From assembly GCA_902168105.1 (NCBI GenBank), contig CABHOY010000038.1, forward strand, positions 372,001-436,000: 64,000 bases of DNA. The letters are read 5' to 3'. This stretch comes from an uncultured Flavihumibacter sp. (GTDB lineage Bacteria; Bacteroidota; Bacteroidia; Chitinophagales; Chitinophagaceae). Positions within the stretch are counted from its first letter, which is position 1, and each line of letters begins with the position of its first letter. Below are positions 1-7,727 of this stretch, piece after piece. A program made the position numbers and the translations under genes. The notes beneath the pieces were generated by a model. The model saw nothing but the letters and a program-made list of their open reading frames with translations, had not been told where the DNA came from and ran no database searches.

Positions 1-63
1 GTGTTCCCTTGCATATGTCAGCAGCTCAGAAGTCTGCTCTATTGGGTTGTCTGAATTAAACAT
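1..63 (-). CDS. 5' end of a phage gene, possibly portal protein (partial)
   Basis: An ATG at 63 on the minus strand opens a frame that stays open to the window edge; the first residues read MFNSDNPIEQTSELL. It lies 103 bases after the terminase large-subunit stop, in the same direction. In tailed phages this is the usual place for the portal gene, but 21 codons are too few to recognise a family. The portal call rests on position alone. Confidence 0.35.
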   Translation of the reverse strand, partial: MFNSDNPIEQTSELLTYAREH

Positions 64-166
64 ACAAGATCTTTTTTCAAAGATAATGTATTGATTATAA
101 ACAATTCAAAATCAATTACTTACGCAATACATAAGTGTATTCATTTTTACATACACATTGATATTG

Positions 167-1543
167 CTAAAGCCAATCTAACGGATTGACTTTCTTATCA
201 GATGAATAATTTTGCGAAGATGAAGAATCCGTCTTCGCTACCTTGATCTTCTTTTTGCGTTTGAGCTGGCGATGGCCAGTGATGCCATAACGACCACCAT
301 CCTTGAGGTGATTTTTCTTATCGACAGGTTCGTTTGTCGGTTCTCCATCTTGACCGAGCTTCCATTTGTATTCTTCATTCTCCATCCAAAGGTTTTTAGA
401 TTCCTCAGTGGCATAGTTTTCCATAGCCGATATCTGCTTTATTCCAAAGAGAACGCTATCAGGTCCCTTCTCTGCAGCAACTACATTGAACCCTAAATCT
501 CTTAGCTCCTGGATAGACTTAGGTTCAGCAGGATCTGCCCAAATGGTGGCTTTCTTACTTACCCCACGTATGCGCATGAGATCAGCCAGTGCCGGGTTGG
601 TAAGCCCTGGTTCGTATATTGTTTCGTGCCAGAAGTTACGGTTGTTGTGGCTTTTGATCTCAACAAGCGCTACAGGGTCATCAGAGTAGCCGAAATCCAG
701 GCCATAATAAGACGGATACGGGAGCGATCGGAAGAAGTCTAAGGTAATATGCTTCCACCCCCTGTAGATCCTGCCACGGGCTCCTTCTGGTACCAAACCG
801 CATACATCCACGTAGTACATCTCCTCATCGTAGAACTGGGAGTTGCGATCACCATAGGCCTGGTATTTCTTTATCGTCTTTTCATTCAGGTTCTTTATGT
901 TGTCCAGGTAGGTAGAATGGATAATTAAAACATCAGGGTTCGTCTTCGGTACTGCCCTATAATACGGGATAGGTTTTCCCTTTTCGTCCAGGATACCGGT
1001 ATCTACAAGATTGTAGTACCGCTTTATCAACCAGTGATTCTTCGATGGCGGGTTGTATAGGAAGATAACCTGAATGTTCTCTATCTTATCTGTACGGATA
1101 GAGTCATCCAGCTTATTCACATCTGCTTCAGTATTCTCATCTGCTTCCTCGATCAGTACGTGGGTAATACCTGCCAGGGATTTGAGCTTTGCAGACCTAT
1201 TACCGGCCGATTTCTTAAAGCCTTTACTGATGATGGTATTACCGGTAGGCTTGTAGAGAATGGTCATCTTAGACTCGTTAATCTCAAAGTCTGACTCATC
1301 GAAGTCGCTCTCCTCTAACCGGTCCTTGAAGTCGGCAAATAGGGAATCACGTATATCTGAGAAAACATGGCGGAGGAAGACACCACGGAAATAAGTTTTC
1401 TGGGTTATTAAGAAGAGAAAGTACCTGGTACCGAAGTGGGAGCGTCCTGCGGCACGCCCTCCCCATATATGTATGTACCTGGCTTTAGTGGTAAAGACTG
1501 ACTTATAAAGCCTACTGAAGTGGTGCTTATGCTCAACCACCAT
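167..1543 (-). CDS. terL: Phage terminase large subunit
   Basis: Motor and nuclease of the packaging complex, which cuts concatemeric DNA and pumps it through the portal into the prohead. The N-terminal ATPase carries a Walker A-like loop GGRAAGRS (residues 28-35), in which arginine takes the place of the usual lysine, and a Walker B VLIEEADE (128-135). The C-terminal RNase H-like nuclease shows YGLDFGYSDDP (D282) and WADPAEP (D336), both typical acidic positions. The length of 458 residues fits PBSX/Terminase_3-type proteins. The start overlaps the small-subunit stop by 11 bases, so the two are probably translationally coupled. Confidence 0.92.
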   Translation of the reverse strand: MVVEHKHHFSRLYKSVFTTKARYIHIWGGRAAGRSHFGTRYFLFLITQKTYFRGVFLRHVFSDIRDSLFADFKDRLEESDFDESDFEINESKMTILYKPTGNTIISKGFKKSAGNRSAKLKSLAGITHVLIEEADENTEADVNKLDDSIRTDKIENIQVIFLYNPPSKNHWLIKRYYNLVDTGILDEKGKPIPYYRAVPKTNPDVLIIHSTYLDNIKNLNEKTIKKYQAYGDRNSQFYDEEMYYVDVCGLVPEGARGRIYRGWKHITLDFFRSLPYPSYYGLDFGYSDDPVALVEIKSHNNRNFWHETIYEPGLTNPALADLMRIRGVSKKATIWADPAEPKSIQELRDLGFNVVAAEKGPDSVLFGIKQISAMENYATEESKNLWMENEEYKWKLGQDGEPTNEPVDKKNHLKDGGRYGITGHRQLKRKKKIKVAKTDSSSSQNYSSDKKVNPLDWL

Positions 1544-2042
1544 TATCGGTAAATATTACGTGATGAGTGACGTCGTGCGTAATTGGCTTACCATCTGGAC
1601 CGCTGTGTTCATTAGCCACGCGATCCTTATATTTCTCAGGGGCTTTTGCTTTGAGGAGGAACATAAGCAGTGTATCAGAAAGCTGTAGCTCAGTAGCAAC
1701 CTTCTTCCCTTTGTAGAAGATCCCCTTTCTAACACCCGTTACAGCACGCCTGTGTAACTCTGCTTCAAGGGTACCTATAGCTATTTTGTTGGAAGTCTCG
1801 AAGGCTTCAATAAAAGCAGCATTGCTCTCATTTTTGTCATCCATCCAATTATAAAAGGTTCTGCGTGGAACTTTAGCCTTCTTACAAGCAAGGGTTATGT
1901 TACCTAATGCCTCGTATTGTTCGAGAAAATCATCTTGGATCTCTTTAGCTGTCCGAATATCCCCCTTCTTTATATACCGCCGAGGGCCAACTTTTTTAGG
2001 CGGCTCTTTTTTTGATCGTGCCATTGCGCCAGATTGACACAA
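1533..2042 (-). CDS. terS: Phage terminase small subunit
   Basis: A 169-residue DNA-recognition partner of the large subunit. A helix-turn-helix is visible around residues 50-72 (ITLACKKAKVPRRTFYNWM), as expected for the DNA-binding module that selects the packaging site. The basic N-terminus (RSKKEPPKKVGPRRYIKKG) fits nucleic-acid binding. The first methionine (MCQSGAM...) or the seventh (MARSKKE) could be the start; the second looks more natural. It lies immediately upstream of terL and overlaps it, the canonical order. The call rests on position, the HTH and size, because small terminases diverge strongly in sequence. Confidence 0.8.
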   Translation of the reverse strand: MCQSGAMARSKKEPPKKVGPRRYIKKGDIRTAKEIQDDFLEQYEALGNITLACKKAKVPRRTFYNWMDDKNESNAAFIEAFETSNKIAIGTLEAELHRRAVTGVRKGIFYKGKKVATELQLSDTLLMFLLKAKAPEKYKDRVANEHSGPDGKPITHDVTHHVIFTDNGG

Positions 2043-2268
2043 CGAAAATAGAGCTTATTCTATCCCGAATCAGGGTAAGCGACCTCCAGGCCACCCGAAA
2101 ACACCGAAAAACAGAAAAAAAAGTTTGCTTATGGACGTTACCTTACTGTTAATTTGTACTTCTTATATTATAGAAACTTAGTAAAAGTGAAAATCATCAA
2201 GGCCAATGTGTGAAACTTTTTTGCACACCAATCTATTAATTCCGGAACTTTACATACTCAACAGAAAA

Positions 2269-2490
2269 AATCCGTCCAGCCTTTGAGACAGAACGGATTA
2301 CTAAGATCTTGCTGCTACCAGCAACGTTGATGTTTAATAAACAACGCCCGAGAAGGCGTAAAACTAAAGGAGAAAAGAGATTCTGGAAGAGTCTCTTCCT
2401 ACTCCGTCAGATAATGCCTCTTATCAAAATGATACTTGATCATTATCTGTAATTTAAGTGCCTGGGGTTGCAGCCCTGGGCACTTTTCTT
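2269..2490 (+). ncRNA. Candidate structured RNA, five or six consecutive hairpins
   Basis: This 220-base stretch has no credible ORF but folds into successive stems. AATCCGT 2269-2275 pairs with ACGGATT 2293-2299. TTGCTG 2309-2314 pairs with CAGCAA 2319-2324. ACGCC 2344-2348 pairs with GGCGT 2355-2359. A 10-bp stem with one G.U pair runs 2375-2384/2388-2397. CAGATAATG 2408-2416 pairs with CATTATCTG 2441-2449. A final terminator hairpin ends in a T-run. The T-run is present only on the plus strand, so transcription would run rightwards, against the terminase operon. No known RNA family was recognised, and no clear promoter was seen upstream. Confidence 0.5.
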
Positions 2491-2492
2491 TT
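2456..2492 (+). terminator. Intrinsic terminator ending the candidate RNA
   Basis: A 12-bp stem (2456-2467 with 2474-2485, two G.U pairs) closes a 6-base loop TTGCAG and runs into TTTTCTTTT. The outer seven pairs AAGTGCC/GGCACTT are perfect. There is no T-run in the opposite direction. Confidence 0.75.
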
Positions 2493-2525
2493 ACGCAAAT
2501 TAAAGCATTTTCCGTTAATGATTTA

Positions 2526-2561
2526 GTTAATGTTATTTGTTTATCCCACAAATAACATAAC
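2526..2561. repeat. Inverted repeat
   Basis: TGTTATTTGT (2531-2540) and ACAAATAACA (2548-2557) are perfect inverted copies around a 7-base loop. The stem extends by GTTA/TAAC with one bulged A. It could be an operator or a transcript hairpin; nothing in the sequence decides between these. Confidence 0.5.
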
Positions 2562-2585
2562 GCATTGCAGACCATCTACTTATAA

Positions 2586-2672
2586 CCTACCAGATACTGT
2601 ATATTATACAGTCCATTGTACAGTACAAAACAGTGTACATGGTAGGCTACCGGACACAGTGGTTTATACAGT
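2586..2672. promoter_or_regulatory. Cluster of nested palindromes, possible operator
   Basis: A perfect 17-base palindrome ACTGTATATTATACAGT (2596-2612) is followed by TGTACAGTACA (2617-2627) and CAGTGTACA. The group is enclosed by CCTACCA (2586-2592) and TGGTAGG (2640-2646). TATACAGT recurs at 2665-2672. The half-site ACAGT/ACTGT appears at least five times in under 90 bases of the long gene-free stretch 2043-2753. That density fits a multi-site operator or an origin-like protein-binding region. Which protein binds is unknown. Confidence 0.45.
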
Positions 2673-2753
2673 TACTTCAACAGGAACTTGATCACCAGTA
2701 TTTAGGGACCATCCTTCCAGCCTCCGAAGACATTGATGGATTTGGACATGGTT

Positions 2754-2993
2754 CTAATTATAATCCCGAAGCCTGAGCTTCCCCTGCAAGCAGCCGTATA
2801 AATTTTCCTTATAATAAGAAACCCTCTCTTTCAGGTCCTGTATCTGCCTGTCCTGCTTCACGCATACTAGCGTTGCGGCAACTGACCAAAATAAAGCAGC
2901 AATCGAGACGGATATGCTTACAATGATGATTGTTTTGTTCTTTATCATTTGTTCTCTGTTTTTAGGCCCTGTAGTTAACCGGGTACTTTTCAA
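2754..2993 (-). CDS. Small single-pass membrane protein, phage hypothetical
   Basis: A 79-residue protein with one strongly hydrophobic segment (TIIIVSISVSIAALFWSVAA, about residues 21-40), followed by a charged coiled-coil-like tail (QDRQIQDLKERVSYYKENL). The shape, a membrane anchor plus a helical tail, recalls phage spanin or Rz-like proteins, but no holin or endolysin is next to it and the family is not recognised. Translation may start at the internal Met16 (position 2948). It begins 4 bases after the stop of the upstream gene, so the two are probably co-transcribed. Confidence 0.55.
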   Translation of the reverse strand: MKSTRLTTGPKNREQMIKNKTIIIVSISVSIAALFWSVAATLVCVKQDRQIQDLKERVSYYKENLYGCLQGKLRLRDYN

Positions 2994-2997
2994 TTAA

Positions 2998-3264
2998 TTA
3001 TCCTTCCTCTTCAAGACAATTCACGCTGCCGTCGAAACGTGCATCTGGATTGGTCCCAGTCATCTCACTCGTAGGTGGCATTAAATTAATTTGGTTGGTG
3101 AAGCTTGTACCGCCTATAGCTAACTTCATGAAAGAGTTTAATTTCTCTGGCGAAGAATCCAGGAGCTTGGTTAATGACTGTAAGTCAGATAATACAGCTG
3201 GAGTCCGCGCTATAAAGGCCCGTGAGCAAATTAACTTTATTTGTTTTTTAGTAAAACGCATCAT
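2998..3264 (-). CDS. Hypothetical phage protein
   Basis: An 88-residue protein with a basic, helical N-terminus (MMRFTKKQIKLICSRAF) and a low-complexity C-terminus rich in Pro, Thr and acidic residues. No domain is recognised. It lies between the ASCH-like gene and the small membrane protein in the same direction with short spacers, which supports its being a real member of the operon. It has no signal peptide or membrane segment. Confidence 0.5.
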   Translation of the reverse strand: MMRFTKKQIKLICSRAFIARTPAVLSDLQSLTKLLDSSPEKLNSFMKLAIGGTSFTNQINLMPPTSEMTGTNPDARFDGSVNCLEEEG

Positions 3265-3296
3265 ATGCTTTTGCCGGTAACCGACCGGCGGCGGGT

Positions 3297-4007
3297 TTAT
3301 TCTGGTTTGTTAATTCGTTCAAAGGATACTACCCACACCCAGGGGTTGGCAAGCAGGCTTTCCCATCCGTTGATCTTAATCCATAGAGATCGGAAGCTCT
3401 CCCTCGGTTCATAGAACCAGCCATTGGTACTACTGTAGTCTCGCCACTTCATTACAAGCTCACCATCTTCGGCTACTTCCATTCCTTCTATGCCCTCTGC
3501 TATCGCGTCCTCTTCACTGATTTCCTGCAGGCGCTCTACCTGAATATCAGTGATACGCAGGTAGGTCCGGCAAAGATCCTTCGGCATGAACCTGGCAAGG
3601 CGTTTATACGTACATGGCCTGCCAGGGTATTGGAGGTCTCGGGAAACCCGGTAAACTGAGGGAGCATTATCGCAGTACCGCACGTCATCAGAATCAGCAA
3701 CGAACTTCCATTTCTGTTTGCCTTTCTTTGTGAGACCATTCTTCTCCCAGTGTCCGAACCGGTAATGTTCCTCTCGAACCCATAATATATCACCTGGATT
3801 ACCATATGGCGACCTGTTGAATAACTCTTTCGTTAGGAATCTATGACCTCCATTTATCCAGGCAACATTTTCCCATTCCCAGATTTTATCTTCCTTCACA
3901 GGATGCGGATTCATTACCCTCCTGGTCATTGTCTTGCGCCCCCCTTTCTGGGCCAGTACCATAACGGTACTGAATAATATCGGTCGTTGCTTTGATGTAA
4001 TTATCAT
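3297..4007 (-). CDS. ASCH-domain-like phage protein
   Basis: A 236-residue protein. It opens with RPILFSTVMVLAQKGGRKTMTRRVM, the typical beginning of a phage family that carries an ASCH-like (PUA-related) RNA-binding fold: a substrate-pocket segment ending in K-x-x-T-R-R, then GDILWVREEHY (about residues 90-100), and later LRITDIQVERLQEISEEDAIAEGI. These three blocks are characteristic. The biochemical role of these proteins in phages is not settled; RNA or modified-nucleotide binding is likely. It ends 2 bases upstream of nothing obvious and starts 2 bases after the next gene's stop, so it belongs to the minus-strand operon. Confidence 0.75.
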   Translation of the reverse strand: MIITSKQRPILFSTVMVLAQKGGRKTMTRRVMNPHPVKEDKIWEWENVAWINGGHRFLTKELFNRSPYGNPGDILWVREEHYRFGHWEKNGLTKKGKQKWKFVADSDDVRYCDNAPSVYRVSRDLQYPGRPCTYKRLARFMPKDLCRTYLRITDIQVERLQEISEEDAIAEGIEGMEVAEDGELVMKWRDYSSTNGWFYEPRESFRSLWIKINGWESLLANPWVWVVSFERINKPE

Positions 4008-4009
4008 TT

Positions 4010-4840
4010 TTATGCTTTTGTGTTATGGAAGTGTTTGAGAAGGGAGATCTTCTCCACCTTTTCGGGGACATACCCGTTTTGTTTAAGGTCACATTCAACG
4101 GCTTCAGGAGTCATTCCAATACTATTTGCGAACCACCTTATTGCCTTCGCTTGGCCTTCTAAAACTTCTTTAGCTACGCGTTGTATTTCCTCATCTTCTT
4201 CTGAAACATAACAGTTGGTATAATGCCGGACTATATGAAAAAGCATATTAGCTTCCACAGCAACCCTTTCTTCGTGCGGGTAGCTGTGTTGTTCGTTCAT
4301 AGTTGAAATATTACCATCTGTGTTGTTAAGGTTTGCTTCAATACGAGTTATGCCGCATTTATCACACCGAGGACACCCGTCTTCATCTATCCGTACCCAT
4401 TTCTCTATCTGGCAGTCCAGGCAAAGTGACGTATCTGGTGATTCTAAGGAATCAGCTCTTACTTCAGCAAAATACCCATCCAATACTTTATTTAGCAGGA
4501 TGGCAAGCACATGTTCTTTTCCCAATGGGGCAAACGAATCTTCATTACCGGGCCTGGTTGAATTCAAATGTACTTGGTATCCCCAAGCCTTCATTCGGGG
4601 GATGTCTGCATCGTCTACACCTATGAATGCAATAGGTTTACCGTGGCCACAGCAGCAGCCGGTAGTCGTTATACCGAGCTGCCAAAGGATCATCACTTCC
4701 TCTGCTATGCATTTATCCAGGCAATAGCCGTTATCCTTCGGCATATGAGCCGGAGCATGAACGAGTATCTGATTCGCGTATGTTCCCGGCTCTACGTCCT
4801 CACAGGTACATGTGTGTGGCTTGTGTGTGTTTTGGTTCAT
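4010..4840 (-). CDS. Cys-rich hypothetical phage protein, probable zinc ribbon
   Basis: An unrecognised protein of 276 residues from the preferred start at 4840 (MNQNTHKPHTCTC). An upstream start at 4927 would overlap the preceding gene by 59 bases, so it is less likely. Cysteine clusters stand out: CTCEDV near the N-terminus, GYCLDKC, TTGCCCGHGK, CLDCQ, and CPRCDKCGI. The last two look like a zinc ribbon. The GCCCGHG block followed by IAFIGVDD is distinctive. The C-terminus is helical and acidic. It is part of the block of small phage genes between the terminases and the Gp37/Gp68 gene. Confidence 0.6.
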   Translation of the reverse strand: MNQNTHKPHTCTCEDVEPGTYANQILVHAPAHMPKDNGYCLDKCIAEEVMILWQLGITTTGCCCGHGKPIAFIGVDDADIPRMKAWGYQVHLNSTRPGNEDSFAPLGKEHVLAILLNKVLDGYFAEVRADSLESPDTSLCLDCQIEKWVRIDEDGCPRCDKCGITRIEANLNNTDGNISTMNEQHSYPHEERVAVEANMLFHIVRHYTNCYVSEEDEEIQRVAKEVLEGQAKAIRWFANSIGMTPEAVECDLKQNGYVPEKVEKISLLKHFHNTKA

Positions 4841-4868
4841 AATTTTTGCGGTACCGCGCCCGGTTGGT

Positions 4869-5411
4869 TTACATGAAGTCGTCTTCAACAGTGGTGATTG
4901 TGATTTGTATTTGTGCCTTTCTACCATCAGGTAATATTATATCATTGACGGCGTGAGAAATTGCCGAGCAGCTGCCAATTTCACCATGAATGAACCGGGC
5001 TGTTTCTTCATACTCGATGTAAGAGATATCTTGTACAGTCTTCATGATTCCTTCCGTATCCCCGCCGGGGTGGTTTATTGGTTTAGAATATCGGTGACCA
5101 TGATGCCTGTAAGCGGATGATATATCAGTTTCATGTCTGCCTGCGCCGTTAAACGATGGTAGTATTCCCAGGTAGTAATGTTTATCCCCAACCATTCTGA
5201 CAGTCATATGGTAATAAATCCCGTCTATTTTGTCTTCCGGTTCACCACCTTGCCCAACATACCCGTATTCTGTATTATGAGTGAATTCCGAAGCAACGGT
5301 TTCGAGAATGTCGTTTGCGAGTGCTTCGTCAATTTCGCAGGGATCAAGTCCTAAGTACTCTGACATATCTACATTAGACTTCTCCCAGCCTTTAAGCGTT
5401 TTCTTTCTCAT
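4869..5411 (-). CDS. Hypothetical phage protein
   Basis: A soluble 180-residue acidic protein with no recognised domain. It has an even mix of predicted strands and helices (YYHMTVRMVGDKHYYLGILPSF, AQIQITITTVEDDFM) and no signal or membrane segment. It lies in line with its neighbours and ends 28 bases before the preferred start of the Cys-rich gene. Coding character is convincing from the balanced composition and the absence of any better frame. Confidence 0.55.
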   Translation of the reverse strand: MRKKTLKGWEKSNVDMSEYLGLDPCEIDEALANDILETVASEFTHNTEYGYVGQGGEPEDKIDGIYYHMTVRMVGDKHYYLGILPSFNGAGRHETDISSAYRHHGHRYSKPINHPGGDTEGIMKTVQDISYIEYEETARFIHGEIGSCSAISHAVNDIILPDGRKAQIQITITTVEDDFM

Positions 5412-5451
5412 TGTTCTTACCTGGTTCCGGAGCAGGCGCGGTTGTTTAAAT

Positions 5452-5664
5452 TTATAACCAGCCGAAGGCGGTGGCTGCTATTTCTCCAATAGTGCACAAA
5501 TCTGTATTGGGATCATCGTTCTCTTCCCAATCCCCATCTTCGTCTTCCTTACCATAACAGGCGGCGATCTGGTCGGATAGGTCATCCCACTTAGCAGCTT
5601 TCTCTTTCCATTCGGTAATTTGTTCTTCGGTATACATAGCTTGAAGTTTTGTGAGTGCAGGCAC
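5452..5664 (-). CDS. Small acidic hypothetical phage protein
   Basis: A 70-residue, strongly acidic protein with an N-terminal amphipathic helix (YTEEQITEWKEKAAKWDDLSDQI) followed by a Glu/Asp-rich stretch (KEDEDGDWEENDDPN). No family was recognised. High negative charge in a small phage early protein can indicate a DNA mimic, but that is only a possibility here. It is separated by 4 bases from the upstream gene. Confidence 0.5.
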   Translation of the reverse strand: MPALTKLQAMYTEEQITEWKEKAAKWDDLSDQIAACYGKEDEDGDWEENDDPNTDLCTIGEIAATAFGWL

Positions 5665-5668
5665 CCGG

Positions 5669-5929
5669 TTAATAATCGTTTGGATTGAAGTCTACGAATT
5701 CAGGTAGATCATCGGAGATATCAGCGAACGCCTCTGAGCCTTCGATATAACTGCAGCATATAGTACTGATGGTATTACGGAGATCATCCATTTGGCGTTC
5801 GATATTCACTGTATGCAGCTCGATATATCCACACTTCCCTGTTCCTTCGTTAATTTCACTAGTCAGGGCATTATACTCCTGTACCAGCCTCTTTCTGAGG
5901 CTATTTAGGTTCACAGTTACCTTCGGCAT
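5669..5929 (-). CDS. Small hypothetical phage protein
   Basis: An 86-residue, largely helical protein (SLRKRLVQEYNALTSEIN...VNIERQMDDLRNTISTI), probably a short coiled coil, with an acidic end (FADISDDLPEFVDFNPNDY). Its start overlaps the upstream gene by 29 bases in another frame, which suggests coupled translation. Function unknown. Confidence 0.5.
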   Translation of the reverse strand: MPKVTVNLNSLRKRLVQEYNALTSEINEGTGKCGYIELHTVNIERQMDDLRNTISTICCSYIEGSEAFADISDDLPEFVDFNPNDY

Positions 5930-6362
5930 GTTCAGTAGGTTTTAAGGTAATGATGTCGTTTTCCAGTAAGAAGATGAAAAGTGACGCGCGGGCTTGGGCT
6001 TCCGTTGATAGGCCGTGTCCTATCGCGAAACGGTCGCCCAATTCAGGACCATATCCCGAGGTGTAGGACACTTCTTCGGCGTCGTTTTCATTGGGAACAT
6101 TTTCCTTTATGTGTAAGATATTTACCCAGCCGGTGAAATTGTACCTTGATGATGTGTACCAGACTTGTGCCGGCAACAATTCCCCCAGCTCCGCCACGTT
6201 GTAGGCTGGTGCGATCGCGTCACTATGATATCCGTACTGTATGTATTCACCGTGAACCGATGATTTTGCAGGCATCCACCAGAAGGTAGCATCTGCATCC
6301 ACACCCAGCTCTACCAGGCGCTTTCCCTGCTCAACGGTGCAGCATTGATCACTTAGTTTCAT
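5901..6362 (-). CDS. Hypothetical phage protein
   Basis: A 153-residue soluble protein beginning MKLSDQCCTVEQGKRLVELGV, with WWMPAKSS, then a C-terminal helix TEAQARASLFIFLLENDII. Similar short proteins with an N-terminal 'qGkrLvelG' motif followed by tryptophans are common in Bacteroidota prophages, but no function is known to me. It is the first gene of the small-gene block after the divergent ORF at 6396. Confidence 0.55.
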   Translation of the reverse strand: MKLSDQCCTVEQGKRLVELGVDADATFWWMPAKSSVHGEYIQYGYHSDAIAPAYNVAELGELLPAQVWYTSSRYNFTGWVNILHIKENVPNENDAEEVSYTSGYGPELGDRFAIGHGLSTEAQARASLFIFLLENDIITLKPTEHAEGNCEPK

Positions 6363-6395
6363 AATTCGTATATTTGATACCTAAAAATTTTGATA

Positions 6396-6608
6396 ATGGC
6401 AAATGTTATTAGTTCTTCCATCGTCCAGGATGATCCGTCCACAATAGATTTGGAGCACATTATGTATACGTCTTATGGCCGAGAACATGATTACTATTTT
6501 ATTGATTTACACCATGACGGTGGTGCGGTAATAAGATGGAAATACACCTCAGACCAAAAGCTTAGTTTTTCAAAAGACTGGGAAGCGGTTCGTCACTTGG
6601 GGAACTGA
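6396..6608 (+). CDS. Possible small plus-strand gene
   Basis: A 70-codon frame from ATG 6396 (MANVISSSIVQDD) lies in the only gap in this part of the minus-strand operon and is not a shadow of another gene except for its last 16 bases. The translation (IMYTSYGREHDYYFIDLHHDGGAVIRW) has a protein-like composition. Its orientation is opposite to every neighbour. No family recognised. Confidence 0.35.
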   Translation: MANVISSSIVQDDPSTIDLEHIMYTSYGREHDYYFIDLHHDGGAVIRWKYTSDQKLSFSKDWEAVRHLGN

Positions 6609-7402
6609 TTCCACTCCACACCATCAAGTAACCTCCCTGCCAACTTTTTACCTACCCTTACAGGATAACCACCATCTTCTGCCCACTCTCCCCATTGTTT
6701 CATTAAAAAGGGAATCTCTGCAGCTTTACACTGATCGCGAATGGAGCGCACCCAATCGGGATGCATTGGTCTGGCGCCATGACCTGATTCCCCGCCAGCA
6801 ATTACCCAATGTATCAGCTGATAAATCATTGAATAGCCATACCCCCATTCAGCAGGTGCCATACCAAAGAATCCAATTTCTATCGGACCGAGAAGCGGTT
6901 CACAACTCAGGAACCGAACTACAGCAGGTATCTTCGCTAGTTCTGGGATGCGCTGGTCCGCGGCCTCCTGGTTCTCCACACTCGTACCTATCCATACATT
7001 AGCAGGAAACTGTATCTTCCAGTGATCGGGGACCAGCTGCATGATATTCTCCGGCCGCTTCGTTAGCAGCTGCCAGATAAGGAAGGGAGTACTTTCAATT
7101 AACGCGAATAAACGCTGCAGGTGAGGTAATGTATCTGGATGCCCCTCGAATACGTCAGCCATGCTGGCGCAAAATACCTTCGCAGGTACACCGGCTTTCT
7201 TTGCCGCTGCATTCCACTTGAGAGGCTGCTTCCAGTAGGCCTCACTCATAGCTTTACGGGTGCTACCTGGTCCCCAGTGACCGCCCTTCCACCGGTTATC
7301 CAGTACCTCCGCGTAACAGTTCTTACAGCCAGCGGAAACTTTGGTACAGCCCCAAACGTGATTAAAGGTGTGATCCGTCCATTCTATCTTACTTTCACGC
7401 AT
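6593..7402 (-). CDS. Phage Gp37/Gp68 family protein (three-Cys motif, DUF5131)
   Basis: From the start at 7402 (MRESKIEWTDHTFNHVWGC) the protein matches the Gp37/Gp68 family throughout: IEWTDHTFNHVWGCTKVSAGCKNCYAE with the characteristic cysteines, then WLLTKRPENI-like (WQLLTKRPENIM), VWIGTSVENQEAADQRIPEL, RFLSCEPLLGPI, and WVIAGGESGHGARPMHPDW. The cysteine triplet resembles a radical-SAM cluster site. Its reaction is unknown to me. Members are often found near a 'three-Cys-motif partner' protein (TcmP); none is seen here. An upstream in-frame start at 7483 would add 27 unusual residues. Confidence 0.85.
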   Translation of the reverse strand: MRESKIEWTDHTFNHVWGCTKVSAGCKNCYAEVLDNRWKGGHWGPGSTRKAMSEAYWKQPLKWNAAAKKAGVPAKVFCASMADVFEGHPDTLPHLQRLFALIESTPFLIWQLLTKRPENIMQLVPDHWKIQFPANVWIGTSVENQEAADQRIPELAKIPAVVRFLSCEPLLGPIEIGFFGMAPAEWGYGYSMIYQLIHWVIAGGESGHGARPMHPDWVRSIRDQCKAAEIPFLMKQWGEWAEDGGYPVRVGKKLAGRLLDGVEWNQFPK

Positions 7403-7625
7403 ATTTTTTGAGATTTGGTAATTACTATTTACTTTTGCGTTCTCCTTCATAGGAACATACATCCTTTGCTGTATAAAGAGCAATAGGTACTCGCAAGAGA
7501 GAAAGCTGGAAAACGTAATATGATATATCTTCTATATCGTATCCTTCAGGAAAGAATTGATATTAGTACAGATCGGTATTGGAAATTTTCTCATTACAAC
7601 ATTTTTTAACTTTAAATCAACAGTT

Positions 7626-7727
7626 ATGAAATTTCATTTCGTAATTGGCAGGGTATCTTTGTATGTTGAAATCCCCTGCCAACTGATTATTGCTGTCCAG
7701 TTCGTGCTGAGACACTACGTTATTTAA
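7626..7727 (+). CDS. Possible 33-codon ORF in the gap 7403-7719
   Basis: The gap between the Gp37/Gp68 and helicase-methyltransferase genes holds an inverted repeat (TTGGCAGGG 7645-7653 with CCCTGCCAA 7674-7682). It also holds an ATG at 7626 preceded by an A-rich leader, opening 33 codons (MKFHFVIGRVSLYVEI...). It ends inside the stop of the next gene on the opposite strand. It may be only chance; nothing else is seen in the gap. Confidence 0.15.
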   Translation: MKFHFVIGRVSLYVEIPCQLIIAVQFVLRHYVI

